Shown here piece by piece: positions 1-13,036 of a stretch of DNA of 64,000 bases; within the stretch, counting starts at the first letter, position 1, and the number at the start of each line of letters is the position of its first letter. The stretch spans positions 124,001 through 188,000 of the forward strand of contig SEMN01000100.1 of assembly GCA_005408345.1 (NCBI GenBank). Direction: 5' to 3'. The notes under the pieces were generated by a model. That model searched no databases and was not told the origin of the DNA. It saw only the letters and a program-made list of their open reading frames with translations. The translations under genes and the position numbers were made by a program. Source of the stretch: Macquaria australasica (Eukaryota; Chordata; Actinopteri; Centrarchiformes; Percichthyidae).

Positions 1-74
1 ATTTTTATGTGAAGAGAAAATAATGAGCCCTATGTTTAGGAAGGAATTCTGATGGCTGGGGAACTTGTGGACTG

Positions 75-105
<31 letters not shown>

Positions 106-1027
106 TTAAGATAAAAATAGCTTCAGCCTCTTGTTGGTTATGGCTTCTGTTCCCAGTTAGTTCACCAACCTTGGGAGATAATTGTGTCATCTTCATTTGT
201 GCACCCTGTACTGGTTGTGCAGCTTCTGGCTAAAAGTTTTTGACCTATTCATGGTGGCGTCACAAATCAGTCTGCCACCAGCCGTCTCCAGCGTTCGTCC
301 AACTAGCACCACAGTCCTTCAGAATAACAGCCACCGTGGGTCGATTGTGGTCAGAAGTCTCGACGGCAAGACGTGGGGCACACATTCACAAACAAAGGTC
401 TTAACTTTCAGACAAATTGGAAAGTTAAGAACCTGTGCGGGTGTAGCCTGCCTAAATATGTTCTATGAGGTTCTGGTCTGGCACAGTCCTGGTCTACACT
501 GGTTGCACAGTGTCTTAAAGGATTATTTTCTCAGAAATGGTTGCGACCAGAGAGAAATGGACTACAGGAGTGTATGTTTACAGAGTGTGGTGTGCACACC
601 CACTGAGCTTGGCTATAACCCATGGACTTTTTTAGGCACTAGTTTGTGAATCCCTGTTGCAACTATTTTTCCCAATTAAAGTCTTGTAGCGGAAGCATTC
701 GACCATCAGAAGCAGCAAACAGCAGCATATTAGATGTTTTTTCCTTTTTAAAATTTAGGTCAGATGTTGCAATCAGGATAAGCTTGGAACAATTAATAAA
801 GGTTCAGTCATTTTAATGATTCCAGTGTTGCGTGTTTAAACTCGGAGCTACAGATGCATTTGTATGAATACACTTTGTATAAGTTAAAAGACAAGTGGTC
901 CTACACACAAAAACTTGTTTCAAACTATAACCCGCCCTAACGGAGAATGCCATCCCATATCCTCAATGTCTCACTTGTATTTCTTGTATCTTCTAATATC
1001 TAACCTGGTGTTTTCTTTCTTTGTCAG
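1..1027 (+). other. usp10: usp10 intron sequence (5' part of gene outside window)
   Basis: No usp10 exon is seen before the acceptor at 1026-1027, so this is read as the 3' part of the intron before the first visible exon. It contains a poly-T tract followed by a short TG run (about 76-105). An open frame at 182-649 has no recognisable protein and is treated as chance. The Cys box with the catalytic cysteine must lie upstream of the window. Confidence 0.7.
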
Positions 1028-1193
1028 ATCGGTGGTGTATCAACAAAACTCTAAAGAGTCGGCCACTCTGCAGCCTTTCTTTACTCTGCAGCTGGACATC
1101 CAGTCAGAGAAGATCCGCACTGTCCAGGAGGCTCTAGAAACCTTGGTGGCACGAGAGTCAGTCCAGGGCTACACTTCTAAAACCAAGCAGGAG
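1028..1193 (+). CDS. usp10: usp10 coding exon a
   Basis: The acceptor is TCAG at 1024-1027 and the donor GT at 1194-1195. The exon starts with the last base of a split codon and ends in phase 0. It encodes SVVYQQNSKESATLQPFF through SKTKQE, the part of the USP domain just before the core beta-strands. Confidence 0.95.
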
Positions 1194-4100
1194 GTATGAA
1201 TAAATATCAGGGTTGCATGTTATTTAAATAACAAAGAAATTTAATTTATTAATTTTTATTTTTTTTGTCTTGACTTTCAGTATGTTTACGAGTTATTATA
1301 TTTACTTTTGTGGCATTTAATTATATTTTGGGAGAGTGCAGAGATATTTGTAGTGCTCATAGATTTCTGATTTGATTTTCTTTCATAGAAACATTTTGCT
1401 TCTTGGCATGTGCACTGATGGTTTAACAGATAGATGAGTAATGTTGGCTACACATGGTAAAAAGCATAAATCTGAACACAGACAATATTTTAATCGTTTC
1501 CTTGGGTCCGAGTACACAAGATCTCACAACTACTGAAGGAAAATACTTGTCTGAAAATGATTCAGTGAGTGAACATTAAGCTGGAACAACTGGTGCAGGG
1601 AACGTCTGCTACAGCTGTATAATGGGCATCTTTGTAACAGATAAACGTATCGTTCTGGTCTTTGTCATTTTAGTGACGGCTAACTTTGGTCTACAGCCTG
1701 GCTCTTGTCTTTTGTACTTTTTAAAAGCCCCAAAACGTAATGATTCATGAGTCACTGCTTTGAAGGGCTCAGGAAGCTCTTGTATTTCCAACAAAATGTT
1801 ACCTCTTGTTCTGTTCTTGTTTCATTCTCTTTCCTGTTTTGTTTACAAGCTTATTGGGTTTTATTTTAAGTCTAGAATAAACTCCTGTTTAATAAGCTAT
1901 TTTATTACCGTCACAGTACGTTCTCTGACTGCACGTCTTTCTTGTCTTTTTGTCCTCGTTTTCAGATTGAGATCAGTCGGAGGGTGACTCTGGAAGAGCT
2001 GCCCCCTGTGCTGGTGCTCCATCTCAAGAGATTCGTTTTCGAAAAGACCGGAGGCTGCCAGAAACTGACCAAGAACATTGATTACCCCGTTGACCTAGAA
2101 ATCAGCAAAGGTATGGACCCACACTCTACTGAGCATACAAGGCTTTCAACTTGACCCATAGACTCTTGATGCACACATTTCACTGTTGTTAAAGTTCATA
2201 ACTTTGAATTTTCACTGTTGGAAAACTTTTTATATAAAGTTCAAGGTAATCATGACAGCCCTATTGCATTTCAGACACATGTATACAAGACTACATTGCC
2301 AATCATAAGAACTCTGGCCTCGATAAGGGACAAACACGCATCAACATGTTTCTCAATTTTAGCTGTAGATAATTAATTTCATGAGTCAGACAAGTTAACC
2401 TCAAGTGTCTGTACGATTTACGCTCTGAAAAAGGTGGCTCCCCAGAGAAACACTAATCTTTTTGATATTCAATGGTATTCTTTCTCAAGGGGAGTGACTC
2501 ATGAAACTGGCACACGTCATTACGCACTAATTGAATCAGGTTGCAAAATCATTATCATGCGTAGCTAAAGTAAGATAGCTGTGGACGTCCTCGGAGGGAT
2601 CAGGATCAAGCAATCAAGATAACAGTGTTTCAGTGACATTTGTAAACCTCAGAAGTTTTTTTCCCCACCATTTTGTACAAAAACTGATTTTAAAATTAAA
2701 TTCAAATTGTTTCTAAGTTCTACAACTTTAGTTTTGTAATTAATTTATAAAATTAAAATAACATGTTGTAAAATATGCTACTCAAATTTGGGTTTTAGCA
2801 GCAGTTTTTCAGAATATATCCTTCAAATTGCTGCGTTTGTACTTTCTCACTCAAGAAAAGCTTTTAAAAGATTGTGCAAACTCAGAACAAAGTCTTGACG
2901 GACTTTCAAGCTCCCCTGCTGTTTTTAAATGGCATGAAAAGCAAAATTTACTCAAGTCTATTAATTTTTCTGCTGTGTAAATCTTAACTGACCAGCAGCA
3001 AAACATGATGCAACACATTCTGTATTTAATTATAATTTAAGCAATCCTTCAGAACTTCTTGGTCTAATCAGTGGATTTTCCTGACCATCATTTCCTTTCA
3101 GATCTCTTGTCCTCTGGAGTGCGGAGCAAAGTTGTGAAAGGCCAAAGAACTTACAGGCTCTTTGCAGGTGTGTTTGTGTTTCATTTTCTTATCTGCTTCA
3201 GTCACATTATTACATCTGCTGCGAGGGGTTGTAATTTAGTTGTTTTTGTAACATATTGTCACTGTGATAACTGTTAATTCACCATGTTGTGGCTCCTTCA
3301 TCCACCAAAATAATGATGCTGCCAAAGAGTATTTAAAGAATGACCGTGTCTTTCTGTTGAAACTGAATACATCTGGTTGACAGTAGTCCTTTTATTTGAC
3401 ATCAGGAAGTACTCTGGGATCATAACTTATTGAAATGCTTTTGGAATAACTCTTGGTTTTGCTAAGTTTGCCAAGCAATGCTTTCATCCAGCTGGGGTAG
3501 AAGCCATTTGCAATTAATCAGCCTCTATTTGGTATTTTCAAACATTGAGGAATATGTGGTGAATAAATGACAAAACTAATACTAATTATGATCAACTGTG
3601 GTCGATTTGGAGTGAGTTATATCCCTCTTTTAGTCCCACTATTGAGATCAATGAGCTTTTTAAAACTATGTGGAGATGAGAAAAGCAAAAGCATTACGAG
3701 CAAATGAGCAGCAACTACATCATATAATGGAATTGTCTTATCAGATGTTGTATCCTCCACTTAGTACTTGTTGTCATGTGCGAAGAGACCTATAGTCATG
3801 AGTATGACTCTTACTAACTAGAGCGCACCTGCCAACTCTTAACGTGGCAACTTACTCTCTGAACTGTGTCAACTTAGGAAAGAAAATAAAACTTAATTTG
3901 TTTTATAGAATCAAAAGAATAAGTATCTATGAGCTACTTTGTACAGCATTGTGGGTCAACTTTCAGGCTAAACTGCTCAAAGTAAAAAAACAAACAAAAA
4001 AACTGCTGACACTGCCCAACGTTGAAGTCATGGACGAGTAATGACTTTTAGATAAAAATATCCCACATATCTCTAATGTCTTTTTCCCCCCTGTCTCTCA

Positions 4101-4298
4101 ACTTAACCAGTTGTCTATCACCATGGGAACAGCGCGACAGGCGGTCATTACACCACGGATGTCTTCCACATTGGTCTTAACGGCTGGCTGCGCATTGACG
4201 ACCAGACAGTGAAGGTCATCAACCAGTACCAGGTGGTGAAGCAGACTGCAGAGCGCACCGCCTACCTGCTGTACTACCGCCGCGTCGACCTGCTGTAG
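1028..4298 (+). CDS. usp10: Ubiquitin carboxyl-terminal hydrolase 10, C-terminal part (4 exons; gene truncated by window start)
   Basis: USP10 is a cysteine deubiquitinase that removes ubiquitin from client proteins. Known clients of the family member include p53, and it partners with the stress-granule protein G3BP. Visible coding exons are 1028-1193, 1966-2110, 3102-3167 and 4111-4298, all with GT/AG borders and compatible phases, giving about 188 residues of the USP catalytic domain. Diagnostic stretches are VVYQQNSKESATLQPFF, LPPVLVLHLKRFVFEKTGG and, in the last exon, the His box GGHYTTDVF followed by WLRIDDQTVKVINQYQ; the catalytic histidine and the aspartate region are therefore intact. 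The protein ends in YYRRVDLL before TAG at 4296-4298, as I recall for vertebrate USP10. The N-terminal half and catalytic cysteine are outside the window. The family is certain, and USP10 is chosen over other USPs because of the near-identical C-terminus. Confidence 0.97.
1966..2110 (+). CDS. usp10: usp10 coding exon b
   Basis: The acceptor is TTTTCAG ending at 1965 and the donor GT at 2111-2112. It encodes IEISRRVTLEELPPVLVLHL through VDLEISK, including the USP-family motif LPPVLVLHLKRF. It ends one base into a glycine or aspartate codon. Confidence 0.96.
3102..3167 (+). CDS. usp10: usp10 coding exon c
   Basis: This 66-nt exon follows the acceptor CTTTCAG ending at 3101, with donor GT at 3168-3169. 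It encodes DLLSSGVRSKVVKGQRTYRL then FA, the variable segment before the His box. Confidence 0.94.
4111..4298 (+). CDS. usp10: usp10 terminal coding exon
   Basis: The acceptor AACCAG ends at 4110. The exon carries VVYHHGNSATGGHYTTDVF (His box) and ends with RRVDLL and TAG at 4296-4298. The antisense open frame over this exon (4098-4586, - strand) is a shadow. Confidence 0.97.
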
Positions 4299-6150
4299 AC
4301 AAACCGCATACACATCCCAACACACACGCAACAACACCCGAATATATTCACAAACACACACACAAAAAAAACGTACATGCTCAAAATGCACTTGTTGACA
4401 GTACAGTACATCTACACATGACACAAACACACACCAAACTAATGAACAGGAACACTGCCCAACTTGTTCTCTTGCAAGATTTTCCTCTTCTTCCCTCCTG
4501 TCTCCCCGCTTTCCTGAGAACCAGCTTTTCCAACACCTTTTTCCTTGTCTCTCTTTTCTGTTTGGAAGAAGAGAAACAAGCTGCATTCACAAAGATTTCC
4601 CTGTGACTGCTCTCTCTTCTTTGTGCACCACTGCTGGGGGTTTTTTTTCTCTTTGTTTTTTTTTGGGGGTTTTTTTTGTGTGCGTGTGTCCTTTTTTTGT
4701 TTTAATTTTAAAGCAGCAAGCAAGGACTGTTGAATAGACAGAGGTGGGGTTGGGTTACAGGTTAGGACCTGAGACTCACCTCTGGCTGAGCCCACAGCTC
4801 GGCTCAGATAGCAAACAGTGGACTCGCACACAGGAAGAACTATCTACCACAGGCTGCAAGTGGACCGCTGGGGTAACTTCTCTTGTTTGAATTACCTTTT
4901 TAAGGAAATGACCCAGAAATATCAGTGTTTGCCTTTTAGTAAAGGAGAACCGTTGGCCTAATGAATTTGCAGCAGTTTAAAAGCCTATTTGAATTTGCCC
5001 TAGTGCATTGAAAAGGCCCAGCACCAGCATTATCATGAGTCTCTCCTCCCAAGGCCAGATCGTCGTCTTCTCTGCCACCAACACCAACAACTCCTCCTCC
5101 TCAATTTCCTCACTTTTATGATGCTTTTAAATCTAGGTACAACTTGAGCCATCAAAAACAGAAAAGAAAAAAAAAAGACAGGTGGTACATTGAATGGGAA
5201 CTGAACAGCTTCCTTGTTTGAGAGATCCTTGTTATGGTATCTGGGTTTAGATTTAGAAAGACTATCTAAAAAAAATATTAATGCGCTTTAGGATTTAACA
5301 AATAAGCTTCTGTGCACAAAGTATAAACTGATCTGATATGACAGGCAAATGCATATTTTGCAAATATTTAGATTAAAATGTAAAAAAAAAAAAACAAAAC
5401 GACAAAAAATATAAAATCTAGCTGACTGAAAACTTGCTTGTCCGGAAGGACGGCGCCAGTTTTTAGACTCAGTTCTTGCACTGGACAGATGGCAACCAAT
5501 CAAGACAGATTCCACTGCAAAACCTGCCCTTGTTTACTTTGAACATTTCCTTCTCTATCCATTCTTTTTTTTTTTTTTTTTTTTTTTCGTCTTGTCTAAA
5601 GGTTCCACCTGTGTATAGGTGGCTTATCAGTGTAGTTTTGAGCCACACCACCCCTCTTACCCCCCAACTCAGCAGAAAGCGGGGGCTGCCTTAGGTTCAA
5701 TGTGTGATGTTTTTCCACTCGGTGTACAAGTCTAACCCTAATCAGGCGCCAACAGCAAGTCTGTCTGAAGAGTTAGGGGAATGTACCGGACACCTATGTA
5801 TTTACTCTTTTGTGGCTCAGCATTTCCTCCTAGTCGAGGGAATCTGAGTGTTGAGGGGATGTGGGACTACATCTGTGCTAAGCTCTGCGTAAAGACCCCG
5901 GACATGCGCACAAAAGGAGATAGTGTTTGCTTTTATTGAACATACTGATTTTTGGATCATTCGTTGATTGTGATGATTTTTGTTTGAGTTACTAAACAAT
6001 GTTTTTTTGTTTTTTGTTTTTTTTTGTCGATCATTTATTGGATGTCCCCATGCTCCTTTCAGAAAAACATGCTTGCATTTGAATTGGTGTTTGAAAAGAA
6101 ATTACACAGGCTAAAGCACAACAACGAATAAAATTTAACTAGTTCTTTGC
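4299..6150 (+). other. usp10: usp10 3' UTR (inferred extent)
   Basis: This non-coding stretch follows the stop codon. It has CA-rich sequence just after the stop, a pyrimidine- and G-rich low-complexity patch near 4620-4720, and a T tract at about 5564-5587. The end is set shortly after the AATAAA at 6127-6132. A second AATAAA at 7299-7304 would give a longer transcript. The boundary is inferred without transcript data. Confidence 0.6.
6127..6132 (+). terminator. usp10: Candidate polyadenylation signal of usp10
   Basis: A canonical AATAAA sits 1.8 kb after the stop codon, followed by T-rich sequence (about 6160-6210) that could act as the downstream element. The AATAAA at 7299-7304 is an alternative. 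Confidence 0.5.
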
Positions 6151-6782
6151 TTGATATTTATTTCTGTTTTTGTCATTTTCTCTTTTCATAATTGTTTTTT
6201 TTCTTTTTTGCTCAAGACCATTTCATTCCAACCACCAGTGTCAGAATCTCAGTATTAACACTTTACAAAATGCAATCGACTCAAGTATTTCTACATAATT
6301 TAGGCTTGTGTACTTTCACTTTTATCCACAAACAACCTCTTTTTTTGTCTCACCATGACTTAACATCCTCACACACAGTCAGTTAAAACAAGGTACACGG
6401 GTGAGAAGGTGGTCGTCCCATTTCCCTGTATTTTGATAGCAGAGCAAGCATTTAACTTAACGTTACACGTTACAGTACTTTATTGTAAGTTCATAAAGAC
6501 TGATTAGGTTAAATCTTTAAATTTGAAATTAAATTAGTGATTTTTTTTTAACCAAAATTAGACAATTTCATGTTAGATTTGAATTATTTTTATCTTCTAT
6601 GTGATATAACGTGGTGCACAGTCTCAATTGACCTTTCCTTGTGGGTTTCAAAGTCAGAAACCTTTCCCAGATAAACCAAAGGACAACATTATGTAGGCCC
6701 TACTGCCTTTCCTTAAATATATATTCAAACGTTATTTTGCCTTCTCCATCCGAGGTCTTGTAGCCATATCTTGCTGTTGAAG

Positions 6783-6945
6783 TCAAGTCAATTTTATTTA
6801 TATACCCCAATATCACAAATCACAATTTGCCTCAAGGGGCACCCTTGATTTGAATGAGGAAAAACTCCCTCCCCCAAAGAAACTTTAATGGGAAAAAATG
6901 GAAGAAACCTCAGGAAGGGCAAACAGAGGGTTTAGACCGTCAATA
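6783..6945 (+). repeat. Teleost dispersed repeat fragment
   Basis: It begins with TCAAGTCAATTTTATTTATA, continues through a segment meaning 'atcacaa..tttgcctcaaggggc', then GGAAAAACTCCCTC and GAAGAAACCTCAGGAAGGGC. I recognise this word order from many percomorph introns and intergenic regions. I do not recall its formal family name, and it has no coding capacity. Confidence 0.7.
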
Positions 6946-8810
6946 TATCTTCATCATACATAACTTTAATGATAGTTCAGTTGTGCTGCTGGCTTTGTAG
7001 TCATTTCTGCACAAATTGTGACATTTGTTGATTTGCATATTTTTTCTTTCCCCTTTTTGAAGAAATGTTTGCGAGTTGGGACCCTGAACGGACACCTTGA
7101 GCTTTCTGTTGTATAGTTTTATCTCAGTCTCTCACGGCTGGTCAGGAAATGTGCTGGTGAAATGCTTCAATAATGTCTCTTCAGTATGTGCTCCTAACAC
7201 TATTGTCTGCTGGGAATTGTTGGGATATTGACCTAAAATCAAAATCTATACTGTCTTTTAATTTTAAGCCTCCAGCATTCTATTTTGTTAATTGTTCAAA
7301 TAAAGGATTGTGCAAAAAGCAGTTTGCTAATGAAGTGTAGTCAGAGGACTACTTGGCTTTCTTATAATACAGTAAATACTGAAAACATCTGCAGTCGGAC
7401 TGGCCTACAGAACAATGTGCACAATAAACCAAAACAACAAAATGATCCACAGCGTCTTGGTCTACCACACACTGCTAATTGGTCTTTTGTTCCTATATGT
7501 CAACATATACCATGTGTAGTATTTGTAGTATGTTATATCTTCCCCCTCCTGTGGTCTAGCTGGCTGCCTCAGTGCCCACAGTGCTCTCTTTAGGGCCGAG
7601 GCTGAGCTCGCCTGTTTGCTTTAATGGGAAGCAGACCCGTCATTGAAAAATTTGCCATGTAAGGTTTTTCTGCCCTTTTAGTATTCCTTACTATTTATTC
7701 CTCCCTTACTATAGCTCGGCAGTCCACTGAAATGTGGCTTTGCTCTCAAACTTACAATCAAGCGCAGTATTTTTCTTGTTAATGTCAGAAGTCAAGTACA
7801 AGAGCTCTTTTTTTTTTTTACAGGCCCGCAGCCTGAAGGGCAAATTACATGTTTGGAGACCCACTGATAGACCACCTATACTCACAAGTGTCTCCTTCGG
7901 CCATGCCTTAGGGATGATGGTGTATGTATGTTAGCCTGCTCCCCACGGGCCGTTTAAAGGCTTTGAGTGGTTTGTTCAAAAAGCGCAAGACATATCTTTC
8001 AACACAAGCCAGTAATTTTAACAGTCATAGTACTGCAGCATAGACGGAGGAGCAACAGAACGGGGCTAGTGCTACGTGTTACTTTTCTGTAATATGAGCA
8101 TGTTACTGAGCCATGAAGGTAATTAAAGTGCCAAGGATCAAAACAGTTAATCAGAGGAGATGAGCAACCCAAAATTGAGTACTGTCTCGGGCAACAAAGT
8201 CGAACCAAATGTTGCAGCAGATGAGAACAATGGGGACTTGTCACATCTTCACGCCTATCTACTCCACAACCAAATTATGACTGTGTTGCCCTGTGTTGAG
8301 TCATTTGTTTTAATAGACAGGAGACAGCCATTAAACCCTGCACTTCACCAAGCAGCAACCACCACAGCTCAATAATGAGACAGTGGAGTGGTGGAGCCTT
8401 GAGATCCAGTTCATCTAATAGCTGATGGATGCAGATTTCAAAACGCTCATATTGAAGTTGGTCAAGTTTAGTATTTTGGTAGCTGATTTCACTTATTCCG
8501 ACGTCTTAGCTGCAACTTTAAAACGTCCTTGTTCACACCCCGGGGGTCAGGCCATCCAAATGGTGCCCCAAAATAAATCTGAAGGTGAAGATGATTTCAT
8601 TAGTATAATTTACTCAAAATATTATTTCTTTCTGACTGCTCAAAATTGTTTTTCTAATTTAAATTTAACAACATAGGAAGGGAAAAACTCCTTGGTGGAA
8701 CTGCTTATAACTCACATCCAAACTAAGGCGTCACTAGAAGATATTGCTTTATTTTAAGGGGTCGCAAGCCAAAAAAGGTCAGTACCCTCTGTATTAAAGG
8801 GGTAAAAAGG

Positions 8811-9010
8811 CCCAAATGGAAGAATGTTTTGGGAGGTTCACCTTGACAGAAATACAGATGATGTGAATCATATCATGGCCTCGACACTCACCAGATCTCC
8901 CAGCTGAGCACTTGTGTGAGGTTTTGGACCGACTTGTTAGAGACAGTGTCTCCACTACCATCAAAACACCAGATGATGAAATATCTTTTAATAATGTTCA
9001 TCCCTCTAGC
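8811..9010 (+). mobile_element. Decayed Tc1/mariner-type transposase C-terminus
   Basis: The order of words on the + strand matches the end of a Tc1-type transposase. There is a degenerate 'SPDL..PAEHLWE' region around 8880-8925, then a readable stretch near 8919-8990 translating to RFWTDLLETVSPLPSKHQMM and KYLL. That corresponds to the family pattern W(D/E)xLDRRVRQRxPxPSSKHQMxEYLL. Frameshifts and stops break it, and no terminal inverted repeats were found, so it is a dead fragment. Confidence 0.6.
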
Positions 9011-9581
9011 CGACCTTTTACTAAGACATTTTAAGTTGTTTTTATTTTTGTATTCATCCTTTCAGGCTGTCACACTGACACTTTCCATCTACATACTGTA
9101 AATGGCAGCTACTTCCGACTGTTGGCTCTGAAGTTTCTTGGTGAAGCTACTGGCCTTAGAGCTGGAATGCCTGGCATGTACTCCGTTGGTGCCTGTCCTC
9201 CATTCAAGACTATTCAAACCACTAAGGCTACAGTATACAGGGTTCGCTATACAGCAGTCTCCTCTTACGTGCTTACATTTGACTAATCTGGCTTTCCATC
9301 ACCTCTTTATCCTCATAGGAGTGATTTTTGTGCATTTCCTGCTCCATTACGATCTCCCCACTGGTTTGTTTTTATAATCCTACACCATATGGTCTGCTCA
9401 TTCAGTCTCCCCCAGTTTTTCCCCCTCTGCATCTCATTTCCGTGCGTCTTGTTTAGAGGTCCACCAGCTCTCCGCAGTTTCTAAGGAAAGTACACATTAT
9501 GGCAACTGGAGTTTCAAGGACCTCCACAAGCCCCTGTCCAAATAAACCAGCTCTCAGTTTTGTGTATGGAGAACAATCCTG

Positions 9582-9582
<1 letters not shown>

Positions 9583-9612
<30 letters not shown>
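9583..9612 (+). repeat. (TG)n microsatellite
   Basis: A perfect TG run of about 15 units, the source of a spurious antisense Thr-His-rich open frame. Confidence 0.9.
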
Positions 9613-9613
<1 letters not shown>

Positions 9614-10510
9614 TGGATGGTGGTACCCTTTGAATTTCACACACACAAAATAAAACTAGGATCCCACCTGTTCAAGATTATATAATGTCAAAAAGTAAAC
9701 AAGAGAAGGATGTTTGAGTTGTGTAATCCTTCTGTTGTCTTCAACTGAGACTAAAGAGTTGTGAGTTTCCAGTTTCCATTTGGCCTGGTATGAATTATGC
9801 ATCTGTGTTGATGCAATCGTGGAACAAAAAAACACTTCTGAGAATAAAAACCCCGCGTCTCTTGGACATTTGAATACAGTCATCAAATCTGAGTTTGTTT
9901 GTCACAAGTGACTGCTCTGGGGCGGGAAATGCAGATTGTGGTTTTGTCATTAGAGCATTTGCAGTAATCCTGAAAATCCACTCATTCGCATCATGGACCG
10001 TTGCCTCCAATAGTATTTTAAAAAAGTCCTAAACAGGTAAATACTGTATGTACTCATGCTTCTGATTTACAGTGTGTCAAAAAAGACAGGATGTTACACA
10101 GGTAAGCCATTAAGTTGAATGCCAAATTTGTGTTTGAAAAGGTCTGTGAATCCCTTTGAATAAAGAGTTTGCAAAGAATAATGGTTTCACAGAGCACAAA
10201 TAATTGGTGCCTGGTATTTGTGGATGGTCTTGCTAAAACAAAATGTGTGGGGAACAATTAAAAAAAAAAAAAATCATGGCAACACACCAAACGTGCACAA
10301 AGTACTTGTGGTTGAAAGTTAAGCTTACAGTTATTAAATTCAGAAACATCTTAAAGCGCCACAAAGCTACAGCCTTTAACATTACCTCAGAATATAATCA
10401 ATGCTTCTGACAGCTGCAAAATAGACTTCACAAAGCTGGTGAGCACTGAGTGAGCGCCTTTTGGAGTATCCTGTTTATTTGTTTAACGTGAACATATTCT
10501 TGTTTCATAA

Positions 10511-10558
10511 ACCTGGATAAGCTCTGATAGAAACCAGGATAATGTGGCTTATCCAGGT
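10511..10558. repeat. Short inverted repeat
   Basis: ACCTGGATAAGC at 10511-10522 is exactly complementary to GCTTATCCAGGT at 10547-10558, with a 24-base loop that carries a further AACCAGGATAA copy. It may be the core of an AT-rich foldback element with blurred edges. Confidence 0.5.
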
Positions 10559-12246
10559 ATGTGCAGGTGTGTTGTCTATGTCTAAGTTACTGAAGTTAGT
10601 TAGTAAAACAAAAAATATGGTAAATGATGTAAAGATGATCAACACACTGAAATAAAGGGACAGTCTGACTTCAGTAATGCAGAGAATGAGTTGTAGAAGC
10701 TAAATCCAGCTTCCTGGTGCCAGAAACCAAACTGTTCGTCCTCAACTATTGAGCTAACTCAGTCAGTGCCTGAGATATTAAATAATCAAGGAACACTTGT
10801 GCGCAGACGATCAGAATCCTGGGTAATGTTATGATCATGTAAACAGGGACTTGCACAAAGTTCTGTTGTTGCGCGTTGACACAGAGTTTTCATCATTTTC
10901 GGGCTATGACGTTTACATGGAATATGATAAACCTTGTTATCTAAGGAGTAAAATAATATGTAACATTGTGTAGTCTTTCACACTTATTTCCCACATCTGC
11001 ATGGGTTTACGTTTGGATAATAAATCTGTTAAGGTAGCTGCAGCCAATTCAAAAACCATCAGGATCAGATATCGTTGTGTAATTACTGAGGATAAAGGCT
11101 CTGTGTCAATTCTAAATGACGCACCTGAAGGAGAAAACACACTTGCCCAATAATGTTCTCATATTGTGTGAGGAAAATGCCCCCGGTCTGCATTACACAT
11201 CTGGATGGGTCTAAATATCATTCACTAGATCAAAATATTACCATTAATCTCTGGAGTGGTACATCACACTCCCTGCTATCCCATAAAGAAAATTATTTTA
11301 CTTAAATGAAGAATCTTCTGATGTCCCAAAAACTATACAGCACAGAGGAAAGCCAAGACTAGAACATGAAGTATTTCCAGGCAGTGTGCTTGGTAATACA
11401 GATGGGCCCCATGAGGTCAACCTATGAGCTTGACATTTAGCTTTTTTTTCCCCTTCTGTCTCAGAAATGTCGTTTTCCTGTGAACATCTCACGACAGACC
11501 ATAACCGCCCTCGCTAGCATCTCTGCAGGACATTTAAGACGGAGAGCAGATGCATGATGGGCCAGACTTCCTGTTAAACATGTATTTTGACTTGAGTGCA
11601 GAGCCCAAACTGGCAGAGCCCTTTGTGGGAAGGAAATCTGTCTGAGGGTTCGGCTTGCTGGCATTCCTCCTGAGTGGCCGTGTTCTTGTAAATATCTGAG
11701 ATGTTTCAGACAGAAATCAAGCTCATGATGGAATAAAATGTGAAGTATTTGGGTCACAGCAGATATAGTCATAGCCGGGTCTGCAGGGTCAGTGCGATGA
11801 ACCTTGTTATTGCATTGTTGTGTTGTTGGTTGGAATATAAACCTGGATATGGTGCCTCGTTTGACCTCTGACCCCCCCTGGCTGGTTTAGGGACAGTGGA
11901 GTGGTCACAGTGAATAGTCAGTAGGCTGTGTTATACGTCCTGGACCGAGCCGTTCTGGAGACTGAAGCAGAACTGTAAGTCATTGTCCTGCAGTGTTTTT
12001 AATACATTTATAAGTGATACTGAAAGAGTAGTGATTAGTGGAGAAGAAATACAACTACAGCAAAAATCAAGGACTGTAAGAAAACAAATATGTTGAAACT
12101 TCGTATCTGATCACCCCAAAACAAGAAAATGTAGTATAATTATGACAGATATGGTCCTTGTAATCACTTGATGGATCTGCTGATGCCTCACAAGTAATAA
12201 CACTATTTTTTCCTCTGAATTATTACTACAAACATTCATACCACTT

Positions 12247-12730
12247 TCAAACAAGACGCCCTTTATAAAGGGTGTATACGCTGTAACTAATGGTTTTATT
12301 AATAGTTAATAAATCATTTACTAATGCTTTCTACATTTGTTATAAGCCTTTCATAAGAAGATCCAGACTGTGGAAACTCCCTTTGACCATTTATTTCCAG
12401 AAAAGAGCTGCAGAGGATCTGGACCAAAACCCAGTTATTAACCTCATAGTAACTCTTATAACTGCAGACCTGATTATTACAACCCTTAATTAATGGGTTA
12501 TTAACTTACTGCAGACTGAATGGCTTATTTGAGAACGGGAAACCCATGAGCATTTAATAATGGATTACAAACATTTAGAGCTGCATTATTACCATATAGA
12601 AATGATAAATTCCAGCCAATGGATTTTCACAACCTGGCAACCCAAAATTGTTTATGGCTTATGACTAATGCGTAAAGCATCAGTAAATTCTTTATTAGCC
12701 ATTAATAAAGCAATAAGTTGCACCTTATCC
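12247..12730. mobile_element. Foldback (MITE-like) element, family A
   Basis: The left end (from about 12260, TATAAAGGGTGTATACGC then taactaatggttttattaat) is similar to the reverse complement of the right end (up to about 12728), giving imperfect terminal inverted repeats of roughly 80 bases rich in TAATAAATC-type words. The interior has no coding capacity. The right half is repeated at about 17698-17822 inside crispld2 intron 3, beginning with the shared words CACAACCTGGCAACCCAAAA, which shows that it is dispersed. No convincing target-site duplication was seen. Confidence 0.6.
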
Positions 12731-13036
12731 GTCTGTTCTAATGTCTGACGCGTGCCTGTAGCCGGTTGTGAAGACACATATCTGTGTAATAACTGTCACC
12801 CAAACGTGATTCACAGATGGTGATCTAAACTGCCTGCCGCTGACTCGTCTGACAGCCCGCTGATTTACAATATTTGAAGTTTTCTCTCTGACATCAGGCT
12901 GCTCGTCAGGGTGCGCACTCGGCGCGCTCTTTGCCAAGAACATAGCTTACTTCAGAGAGGCTGGCGAGTGGGGGTGGGGGGAGTGAGTGAGTAGAGACAG
13001 TAATTTTTTCCTTTGGACATGAGGGGTCTCCTTCTC

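Larger units (their letters stand above)
6151..13036. other. usp10-crispld2 intergenic region
   Basis: No cellular gene was recognised here. Contents are a dispersed repeat (about 6783-6945), a decayed Tc1-type transposase tail (about 8811-9010), a TG microsatellite (9583-9612), a 12-bp inverted repeat (10511-10522 with 10547-10558) and a foldback element (about 12247-12730). The last 140 bases before the crispld2 TATA box are GC-richer, with a G-rich GGGGGTGGGGGGAG box near 12970, and look like proximal promoter. The remainder is AT-rich unique-looking sequence without supported features. Confidence 0.7.

Noticed and set aside
182..649. 155-codon open frame at the window start
   Set aside because: No protein family resemblance, within the usp10 intron, and not flanked by a usp10-compatible splice pair.
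4098..4586. 162-codon antisense frame over the usp10 last exon
   Set aside because: It is the complementary shadow of a confirmed exon and a low-complexity 3' UTR.
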